7,823 nucleotides of DNA from Burkholderiales bacterium. GTDB taxonomy: Bacteria; Pseudomonadota; Gammaproteobacteria; Burkholderiales; CAIKXV01. Each line of letters opens with the position of its first letter. Positions within the stretch are counted from its first letter, which is position 1. Position numbers and translations under genes: made by a program. Below are positions 1 through 4,921 of this stretch, one piece after another. Below the pieces are notes generated by a model, which saw nothing but the letters and a program-made list of their open reading frames with translations, was not told the origin of the DNA and searched no databases. The stretch is from NCBI GenBank assembly GCA_014379045.1, contig JACMMK010000295.1:1-7823 (forward strand), written 5' to 3'.

Positions 1-24
1 CAGACAGGCGCTCGTCGTGGCGCC

Positions 25-38
25 GCCGCCGCGGCGGC
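25..38. repeat. 14-bp perfect GC palindrome near the window edge
   Basis: The 14 bases are self-complementary (two blocks of GCC/GCG-type triplets around a central CCGCGG). The flanking 132 bases before the first supported gene hold no convincing coding signal: the plus-strand frame open from base 1 stops at 103-105 and reads as an alanine-rich tail of no recognisable family. The palindrome could be the hairpin of an upstream gene's end or just triplet bias in the tail of a truncated gene. No T-run follows it, so I do not call it a terminator. Confidence 0.3.
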
Positions 39-132
39 ACGCGCCGGGTCGAGGTGGGAGGCTTGCGCTTTCCTCATGACGGGAGCGTCCATTGCGTCGG
101 GTTAAGCGTCTTCCACTCTCTGGCCAACCATC

Positions 133-633
133 ATGTCCGAAGTCGATCCCCACTCGCTCGAGGCCGTCCGCGAAGTCATCAAGGACGTCCGTTTCGCCAT
201 GTTCACCACGCAGGGCCAGAACGGCGAACTGATGTCACGGCCGATGACCACGCAACAAGGCGACGATCAGCCTGGCCCGTACCTCTGGTTCTTCATGTCG
301 CGTTCGGGCGACACCGTACGCGAATTCACGCGTCACGCCGGTGTTAATGTCGCCTATGCCGATCCGCACCGCGACTCGTACGCATCGATATGCGGTCGCG
401 CGGAGGTGGTCGAAGACATGGCCAAGAAAAAGGCGCTCTGGTCGGTCTTCACCAAGGCCTGGTTTCCGGGCGGGCTCGACGATCCCGATCTGGCGCTCGT
501 GCGCGTCGACATCGAATCGGCCGAATACTGGATCGTGCGCGAAAGCAACGTGGTGCAGATGTTCAAGATGGCGAAGGCGGCCGCCACCGGTACCACGCCG
601 TCGATGGGTGAGCACGGGACGGTCAGACTCTGA
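133..633 (+). CDS. General stress protein / pyridoxamine 5'-phosphate oxidase-like flavin-fold protein
   Basis: The 166-residue product resembles the 'general stress protein 26' group (COG3871), small split-barrel proteins of the pyridoxamine 5'-phosphate oxidase superfamily. Members bind FMN or FAD and are thought to act as cytoplasmic stress-linked flavoproteins; no precise reaction is established for most of them. Visible family features are the first barrel strand with FAMFTTQG (about residues 22-29), the MSRPM strand (34-38), the LWFF strand followed by a conserved acidic/hydrophobic helix (about 52-66), the NVAYADP strand, and the SICGRAEVVED strand near 85-95. A family-typical basic C-terminal tail ends in TVRL. 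The length is normal for the group. The start at 133 gives the family N-terminus, but no clear Shine-Dalgarno sequence precedes it. It is a single-gene unit converging on glsA. An FMN-binding role is inferred from the fold. Confidence 0.88.
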   Translation: MSEVDPHSLEAVREVIKDVRFAMFTTQGQNGELMSRPMTTQQGDDQPGPYLWFFMSRSGDTVREFTRHAGVNVAYADPHRDSYASICGRAEVVEDMAKKKALWSVFTKAWFPGGLDDPDLALVRVDIESAEYWIVRESNVVQMFKMAKAAATGTTPSMGEHGTVRL

Positions 634-638
634 AGCCG

Positions 639-660
639 GCGCCGGTTCGCAGGCCGGCGC
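639..660. terminator. Possible bidirectional hairpin between convergent genes
   Basis: GCGCCGG at 639-645 pairs perfectly with CCGGCGC at 654-660 around an 8-base loop, and two U-G wobble pairs could close the loop further. It fills almost the whole gap between the stop of the stress-protein gene (633) and the stop of the glutaminase gene (664), where a shared terminator would be expected. Neither side has a T-run, so intrinsic termination is uncertain; the pairing is seen directly, the role is inferred. Confidence 0.35.
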
Positions 661-663
661 GCG

Positions 664-1578
664 CTAGAAGATCGACAGACCGGTACGCGCGGTGAACCGC
701 TCGAGTGCGCAGCGGCCGAGCAGCGAGTTGCCGGTGGCATCGAGCGCCGGTGACCAGACGCAAAGCGTCAACCGGTCAGGGACGACAGCGATGATGCCGC
801 CCCCGACGCCGCTCTTGCACGGCAGACCGATCGAAAATGCGAACTCGCCGGCGGCATCGTAGGTGCCGCAGGTCAGCATCAACGCGTTGATCCGACGCAC
901 CTGCTGCTCGCTCAGCACTCGTGCACCGACCCGTGGATGGGCCCCGTCGCGGCACAGGTAGCCTGCAGCCCGGGCCATCTGCACGCAACTCATGCGGATT
1001 GCACACTGGTGAAAATAGACGTCGAGCACGGTCGCGACGTCGTGGTCCAGAATGCCGAAGCTCTTCATGAAGTGCGACAGCGCCAGATTGCGATGGCCGG
1101 ATCCCGCTTCCGAGCTTGCCACCTCCTCATCGAAGGCGATCGGTTCGGCACACAGGTCGGACAACAGACCGAGGATCTCGGCCTTAGCGTCGACGCACTG
1201 CGCGACCAGGTGGTCGGCGACGACGATCGCCCCGGCATTGATGAACGGGTTGCGCGGCACGCCCTTCTCGCTTTCGAGTTGCACCAGCGAATTGAAGGGG
1301 TTTCCCGACGGCTCACGCCCGATGCGCGCCCACAGCCGCTCGCCGGCGACCTGCATCGCCAGCGTCAGACTGAACACCTTCGAGATGCTCTGGATCGAGA
1401 ACGGTGTCGCGCTGTCGCCCGCTGCGGCTTCGACCCCGTCGCAGGTGCGCAGCGCGATGCCGAACTGCGTCGCCGGCACACGGGCGAGCGCCGGGATATA
1501 GCTGGCCACGTGCCCGGCGCGACCGAGCTGCGGGCGCAACTCTTCGACTATCGATTCCAGCACGGCCTGATAGTCCAT
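664..1578 (-). CDS. glsA: Glutaminase (serine-dependent beta-lactamase-like family)
   Basis: The enzyme hydrolyses L-glutamine to L-glutamate and ammonia in the cytoplasm. At 304 residues it matches the usual bacterial GlsA length. The catalytic Ser-x-x-Lys is present as SISK (Ser64, Lys67). The other substrate-contact residues known in the Escherichia coli enzymes are all in place: Asn114 in FINAGAI, Glu157, Asn164 in HRN, Tyr188 in DVYFHQC, Tyr240 in CGTYDAAGEFAF, and Val258 in CKSGVGGGI. The C-terminal VWSPALDATGNSLLG block is also intact. One small departure is Ile where the E. coli proteins have Asn after MKSFG (about residue 176), outside the contact set. The ATG lies 6 bases after the cupin stop, so the two are probably co-transcribed, with translation possibly coupled because only a weak GGA-type ribosome site is seen. 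Homology is clear, and the enzyme looks fully functional. Confidence 0.96.
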   Translation of the reverse strand: MDYQAVLESIVEELRPQLGRAGHVASYIPALARVPATQFGIALRTCDGVEAAAGDSATPFSIQSISKVFSLTLAMQVAGERLWARIGREPSGNPFNSLVQLESEKGVPRNPFINAGAIVVADHLVAQCVDAKAEILGLLSDLCAEPIAFDEEVASSEAGSGHRNLALSHFMKSFGILDHDVATVLDVYFHQCAIRMSCVQMARAAGYLCRDGAHPRVGARVLSEQQVRRINALMLTCGTYDAAGEFAFSIGLPCKSGVGGGIIAVVPDRLTLCVWSPALDATGNSLLGRCALERFTARTGLSIF

Positions 1579-1584
1579 GCGCGG

Positions 1585-1977
1585 TCAGTCCGGCCGATCC
1601 GCCACAAGGAAACGGTTCGGTGCCAGGAAGAAGGCGAGCACCAGCGCGCCTTTCGGTGAGCGCGCCGCATGACGGCTGCCCGCGGGGCGCCAGACGAAGT
1701 TGCCCGCCGCGCACTCGCCTTCGTCGTCCTCGATCGAACCCTCGAGGATGAACGACTGCTCGATGCGCACGTGTTCGTGATCACCGAGCACCGCACCCGG
1801 CCCCCAGCGAAAAAGCGCCGTGAGCAAACCGCTGGCCGGGTCTTCGAGCAATACCTTCATGCTGATCTTCGGCGAGGGCGTGTCGCGCCACGGCAGCGCC
1901 TCGACGTCGACGAAACGCGAAGCGAGGGCGGCTAGGGCGGCGTGTCGATGCGCGAGATCGGGGGTGCTGGCGCTCAA
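1585..1977 (-). CDS. Small single-domain cupin protein (ChrR-like cupin)
   Basis: The product is a metal-binding beta-barrel protein of about 130 residues. Both cupin motifs are textbook. Motif 1 reads G-x5-H-E-H-x3-E-x6-G with metal ligands His67, His69 and Glu73 (numbered from the chosen start). Motif 2 reads G-x5-P-A-G-x2-H with His103. The stretch around RIEQSFILEGSIEDDEGEC resembles cupins annotated as ChrR-like or acetylacetone-cleaving-like; the substrate is unknown. The frame has no ATG or GTG between the family-typical N-terminus and far upstream. The best choices are TTG at 1977 (MSASTPDL...) or TTG at 1989, neither with a good Shine-Dalgarno sequence; an open frame reaching 2322 is not family-like upstream of here. 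The gene sits directly before glsA and probably shares its transcript. The cupin assignment is firm; the start is weak. Confidence 0.82.
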   Translation of the reverse strand: MSASTPDLAHRHAALAALASRFVDVEALPWRDTPSPKISMKVLLEDPASGLLTALFRWGPGAVLGDHEHVRIEQSFILEGSIEDDEGECAAGNFVWRPAGSRHAARSPKGALVLAFFLAPNRFLVADRPD

Positions 1978-2030
1978 TCGGGTAACCAAGGACGGGGGAT
2001 CGGGCAGTCGGGCAGCGGTGATGGAGGCCG

Positions 2031-2060
2031 TTGACTTTGATGTACAGACTACGGTGTATT
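2031..2060 (+). promoter_or_regulatory. Candidate promoter with small inverted repeat before the lactonase gene
   Basis: TTGACT at 2031-2036 is a good -35 match, followed after 18 bases by TGTATT at 2055-2060, a 4-of-6 match to a -10 box. The short inverted pair TACA (2043-2046) and TGTA (2055-2058) overlaps the core and could be a weak operator half-site pair. It lies in the 1978-2093 divergent gap between the cupin and the lactonase. This part of the gap is locally AT-richer than its surroundings, which fits a control region. It is called from consensus matching only. Confidence 0.35.
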
Positions 2061-2093
2061 GTGCGGCATCTTCCACCGATGGACGACCCTCGC

Positions 2094-2978
2094 ATGACTT
2101 CCAGCGATGCCCCCACCTGCGCCCCCCACGACGCCCATCCGCGTCCGCCGAAGCTGCCGTTCCCGGCGCTCGCCTGCGACTGCCACGCGCATGTGTGCGG
2201 CCCAGCCGCGCGCTATCCGTACTGGTCCGAGCGGATCTACACGCCGCCGGATGCCTCGCTCGCCGAGTTTCGCCACATGCTCGACACCCTCGGCTGCGCG
2301 CGCGCGGTACTGGTGCAGCCAAGCGTGTACGACACCGACAACCGCGCGATGCTCGCCGCGCTCGCGCTCGACCCGACGCGACTGCGCGGTGTCGCGGTCG
2401 TGCCGTTCGACGTCGAGGTCGCGGAGATCGAACGTCTGCACGCCGCCGGCGTACGCGGCGTGCGCTGCAACATCGTCGATCTCAAGACCGGCAAGGGGGT
2501 GTTGCCGCTCGATGCGTTGCAGGCGCTGGCGACGAAGGTCAAACCGTTCGGCTGGCACGTCGAATTCCTGATGCATGTGGACGAGTTCCCCGATCTCGAC
2601 CGGCAGCTGGCGGGCTTTCCGGTGCCGGTGGTGTTCGGGCACCTCGGCTACCTGCCGACGACGAAAGGCACCGGGGACGCTGGATTCAATGCGCTGCTCC
2701 GGCTAATGAAGGACGGCGTGGCATGGACCAAGCTGACCGCGCCGTACCGGTTGACTGCGTCGGCGCTGCCGTATCCGGATACCGACGCCTTCGCTTTCGC
2801 GCTAGTCGACGCGGCACCGGCGCGCCTCGTCTGGGGCAGCGACTGGCCGCATGTGATCGTCAAGACCGCGATGCCGAACGACGGTGACCTCGCCGATCTG
2901 CTCGCGCAATGGGTGCCGGATACAGCTACGCGGGCGCGCATTCTCGTCGACAATGCGGCAACGCTGTACGGGTTCTGA
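2094..2978 (+). CDS. LigI-like lactonase of the amidohydrolase superfamily (COG3618)
   Basis: This is a predicted TIM-barrel lactone hydrolase of 294 residues, close in plan to 2-pyrone-4,6-dicarboxylate lactonase (LigI) and D-galactarolactone isomerase/lactonase. It would be cytoplasmic. The strand-1 motif DCHAHVCGP gives His31 and His33. The equivalent of a LigI substrate-binding arginine is seen at Arg124 (GVRCNI), the barrel His at 183 in FGHLG, a second conserved Arg at 219 (KLTAPYRL), and the acid-base Asp at 250 in WGSDWPH. The C-terminal VDNAATLYGF is also typical. The start is ATG 2094; ATG 2079, five codons earlier, is an equal alternative, and a TTG at 2031 is rejected because it overlaps the likely promoter. 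It converges on the aldolase gene across 32 bases. The hydrolase class is secure; the exact lactone is not. Aromatic ring-cleavage lactones and sugar diacid lactones are both possible. Confidence 0.88.
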   Translation: MTSSDAPTCAPHDAHPRPPKLPFPALACDCHAHVCGPAARYPYWSERIYTPPDASLAEFRHMLDTLGCARAVLVQPSVYDTDNRAMLAALALDPTRLRGVAVVPFDVEVAEIERLHAAGVRGVRCNIVDLKTGKGVLPLDALQALATKVKPFGWHVEFLMHVDEFPDLDRQLAGFPVPVVFGHLGYLPTTKGTGDAGFNALLRLMKDGVAWTKLTAPYRLTASALPYPDTDAFAFALVDAAPARLVWGSDWPHVIVKTAMPNDGDLADLLAQWVPDTATRARILVDNAATLYGF

Positions 2979-3010
2979 CAACCGCGCCGGACGCCGACCC
3001 CCGTGAGCGT

Positions 3011-3805
3011 TCAGGCCTGTTCGAGTGGCAACCCGTGCAGGAAATCCGCGCGCTGCTGCGCACCCGCCATCAGAAACCCCAGGTCCCCGCCGGCGAGCAC
3101 GAAACGCATCCCCAGGCCGATGTACTTCTCGAGCAGACGCGCGTCGTACACCCCGCCCATCCCAGGGTGGATGCCGTTCCTGCGGCAAGTGTCGATCACC
3201 TTTACATACGCCGCCTCGACCTGCGGGTCTTCGTACTGACCTGGAATGCCCATCTCGCAGCACAGGTCGTTGGTACCAACCAGGATCGCGTCGAGCCCGG
3301 GCACGGCGGCAATCTCGTCGGCGAGTGCTATCGCACCGGGTGTCTCGAGCATCACGCAGACGAAGGTCTCCGCGTTCGCGCCGGCGGTCGCCTCGGCCAA
3401 CGGCACGTTGCGATAGCCGAACTGCGGCAACGCGCCCATCGCCGAACGATGGCCCATCGGCGGGTACTTGCAATAGGCGACCGCACGCTCGGCCTCGGCG
3501 ACCGAGTCGACATGCGGGACGACGATACCCTGCGCGCCGGCATCGAGCAGGCGCGAGGCGTGATGGTGCTCCTTGCCCGGTACGCGCACGATCGGCGTGA
3601 TGCCGACGGCGAGCGACGCCATCGCGATCTGCGCGGCGGTGTCGACGTCCATCGAGTTGTGTTCCATGTCGATGAACAGCCAGTCGAAGCCGCAGGTCTT
3701 GCCGAGGGTGGCGATGTCGACGGTACGGGCGAGACGAAGCCCCATGCCGATCGCGATTTTTCCTGCATCGAGTTGCCTGCGCGTGTGGTTCGATGTTGCG
3801 TTCAT
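3011..3805 (-). CDS. HpcH/HpaI-family class II (metal-dependent) aldolase
   Basis: The 264-residue product is a predicted cytoplasmic retro-aldolase that splits 4-hydroxy-2-oxo acids, usually releasing pyruvate plus an aldehyde; relatives include HpaI and the 2-dehydro-3-deoxyglucarate aldolase GarL. Visible motifs are FIDMEHNSMD with the catalytic-type His49, IVRVPG with pyruvate-binding-type Arg74, and VPHVDSVAEAERAV followed by KYPPMGHRS. Metal-ligand candidates are Glu154 (MLETPGAI) and Asp180 (LVGTNDLC), and a C-terminal GGDLGFLM block follows. Two residues before Glu154, where HpaI has Gln147, this protein has Met152, so substrate handling may differ. The ATG at 3805 gives the family N-terminus and has an AGAGG-like ribosome site about 10 bases upstream; the longer open frame to 4159 runs antisense through the next gene and is rejected. 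It is divergent from the first Bug gene, a frequent pairing of catabolic enzyme and receptor. The family is certain; the substrate is unknown. Confidence 0.93.
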   Translation of the reverse strand: MNATSNHTRRQLDAGKIAIGMGLRLARTVDIATLGKTCGFDWLFIDMEHNSMDVDTAAQIAMASLAVGITPIVRVPGKEHHHASRLLDAGAQGIVVPHVDSVAEAERAVAYCKYPPMGHRSAMGALPQFGYRNVPLAEATAGANAETFVCVMLETPGAIALADEIAAVPGLDAILVGTNDLCCEMGIPGQYEDPQVEAAYVKVIDTCRRNGIHPGMGGVYDARLLEKYIGLGMRFVLAGGDLGFLMAGAQQRADFLHGLPLEQA

Positions 3806-3857
3806 GTCGTCGGTGCCTCTGGCGTGGTCGGTTAAGCTACGGGGAAATGAACCGCTG

Positions 3858-3884
3858 GCCGGTGCGCGCCGCGCAGCGACCGGC
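3858..3884 (+). promoter_or_regulatory. Compound stem-loop in the 5' leader of the first Bug gene
   Basis: An outer arm GCCGG (3858-3862) pairs with CCGGC (3880-3884), and stacked inside it TGCGC (3863-3867) pairs with GCGCA (3871-3875) around a GCC loop, leaving a 4-base bulge at 3876-3879. That is ten GC-rich pairs ending six bases before the GGAGG ribosome site. At DNA level the inner part is also a near-perfect palindrome (TGCGCG-C-CGCGCA, 3863-3875), so it could instead be an operator in the divergent region shared with the aldolase gene. The pairing is seen; the function is inferred. Confidence 0.4.
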
Positions 3885-3890
3885 GCACAA

Positions 3891-3895
3891 GGAGG
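3891..3895 (+). promoter_or_regulatory. Strong Shine-Dalgarno site deciding the first Bug gene start
   Basis: GGAGG lies 7 bases before ATG 3903, which directly precedes a signal-peptide-like N-terminus. This fixes the start and rules out the much longer upstream open frame beginning at 3573, which runs antisense to the aldolase gene. Confidence 0.75.
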
Positions 3896-3902
3896 AAACG
3901 CG

Positions 3903-4880
3903 ATGATGCCGATGCTTCTTGCCGCAGTCACGGCCATGACCAGCCTGTTGCTGGGCAGCGGGCTGTCCGTTGAGCCCGCGCAGGCGCAGACCTGGCCGAC
4001 CAAGCCGGTGCGTGTGATCACGCCGTGGGCGGCGGGGGGGCTCACCGATGTCGTCGGCCGGATCGTGTTCCAGAAAGTGTCGGAGCACCTCGGGCAGCAG
4101 TTCGTCGTCGATAACCGCGCGGGTGCCGCAGGCACGATCGGCGCAGACCTCGTCGCCAAGTCGCCGCCGGACGGCTACACGCTGATGGTGCACTCGATGG
4201 CGCACGTGGTGAATCCGTTCATCTACAAGCAGTTGCCCTACGACACGCTGAACGATTTCGTCGGCGTCGGCATGCTGGTGCGTCAGACCGGGCTGCTGGT
4301 CGTGCATCCGTCGCTGCCGGCACAGTCGGTGAAGGAACTGATCGCGCTCGCGCGCGCGCGGCCCGACCAGCTGTTTTATTCGACCGCGGGCAGCGGCAGC
4401 TTCTCGCACCTCGCCGTCGCACTGCTCGGGTCGATGACCGGCACGAAGCTGGTCGAGGTGCCCTACAAGGGCGGCGGGCCGGCGGCGGGCGCGCTCGTCT
4501 CCGGCGAGTCTCAGGTGTCCGCGGGCACCCCCGCGTCGGTCTCCGCACAGCTCGCCGCGAAGCGGCTGCGGCTGCTCGCGGTGACCTCGGACACCCGGTT
4601 GAGTGCGTTTCCCGATACGCCGACGATCGCCGAGGCCGGTGTCCCTGGCTACGAGTATGCGGGATGGGTCGGCGTGTTCGCGCCGGCCGCGTTGCCGAAG
4701 GCGATCGTCGACCGGGTCAATGCCGAAATCGGCCGCGCGATCGCGAGCCCCGACACGCGCAAACGCCTCGACGAATTCGAACCGTGGACGATGACGCCGG
4801 CGCAGATGGCCGCGCGCATCAGGGAAGACTACGACAAGCACAGTCGGTTGATGAAAACGGTGGCGCTGAAGCTCGATTAG
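3903..4880 (+). CDS. Tripartite tricarboxylate transporter substrate-binding protein (Bug/TctC family), copy 1
   Basis: This 325-residue protein is a periplasmic receptor that captures an organic acid for a TctAB-type transporter or for signalling. A signal peptide spans about residues 1-28, with a hydrophobic core (MLLAAVTAMTSLLLGSGL) and a likely cleavage after AQA, before the mature QTWPTKPVRV. Family signatures follow: ITPWAAGGLTDVVGR with ligand-loop Asp49, VVDNRAGAAGTIGADLVAKSPPDGYTL in two runs (about 68-94), YSTAGSGSFSHLA (about 159-171), VPYKGGGPA (about 187-195), and FPDTPTIAEAGVPGY near 236-250. The length is standard. The first ATG of a tandem pair is chosen for its strong ribosome site; ATG 3906 is possible. 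It is divergent from the aldolase and converges with the second Bug gene. No TctA or TctB gene is in view, as is usual for orphan Bug receptors. The ligand cannot be predicted; neighbouring enzymes suggest a hydroxy-, oxo- or lactone-related acid. Confidence 0.94.
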   Translation: MMPMLLAAVTAMTSLLLGSGLSVEPAQAQTWPTKPVRVITPWAAGGLTDVVGRIVFQKVSEHLGQQFVVDNRAGAAGTIGADLVAKSPPDGYTLMVHSMAHVVNPFIYKQLPYDTLNDFVGVGMLVRQTGLLVVHPSLPAQSVKELIALARARPDQLFYSTAGSGSFSHLAVALLGSMTGTKLVEVPYKGGGPAAGALVSGESQVSAGTPASVSAQLAAKRLRLLAVTSDTRLSAFPDTPTIAEAGVPGYEYAGWVGVFAPAALPKAIVDRVNAEIGRAIASPDTRKRLDEFEPWTMTPAQMAARIREDYDKHSRLMKTVALKLD

Positions 4881-4921
4881 GCGAAGCGCCCACCGACCGC
4901 ACGCGCGCTCGACGCCGCCAC

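Larger units (their letters stand above)
3847..3906 (+). other. Possible 19-codon leader mini-ORF overlapping the Bug gene start
   Basis: An ATG at 3847 opens a 19-codon frame whose TGA stop (3904-3906) overlaps the ATGATG start of the following Bug gene at 3903. A purine-rich GGGGAA run precedes it. The peptide is basic and matches nothing I know. Its reading frame spans the leader stem-loop and the Shine-Dalgarno site of the Bug gene, so translating it could affect that gene's expression. Chance occurrence is quite possible in a sequence this short. Confidence 0.2.

Noticed and set aside
1..105. Possible C-terminal tail of an upstream plus-strand gene (stop at 103-105), or a minus-strand gene starting near 92
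   Set aside because: Several frames are open and none gives a recognisable segment or ribosome site; too little sequence to decide.
54..347. Plus-strand 97-codon frame before and over the stress-protein gene
   Set aside because: It is out of frame with the recognised protein, histidine/arginine-rich, and without a ribosome site.
937..1659. A 240-codon plus-strand frame inside the glutaminase region
   Set aside because: It is antisense to a fully conserved glutaminase whose catalytic residues are all present.
1820..2887. A 355-codon plus-strand frame overlapping the cupin and lactonase
   Set aside because: It is a different frame from the motif-bearing lactonase and gives an arginine-rich product without family features.
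3573..3902. N-terminal extension of the first Bug frame
   Set aside because: It is antisense to the aldolase; the GGAGG site and signal peptide place the start at 3903.
3806..4159. N-terminal extension of the aldolase frame
   Set aside because: It runs antisense through the first Bug gene; the family N-terminus begins at the ATG at 3805.
4880..4890. Hairpin GGCG-AAG-CGCC between the convergent Bug genes as a terminator
   Set aside because: There are only four base pairs, it overlaps a stop codon, and no T-run follows; this pairing is common by chance at this GC content.
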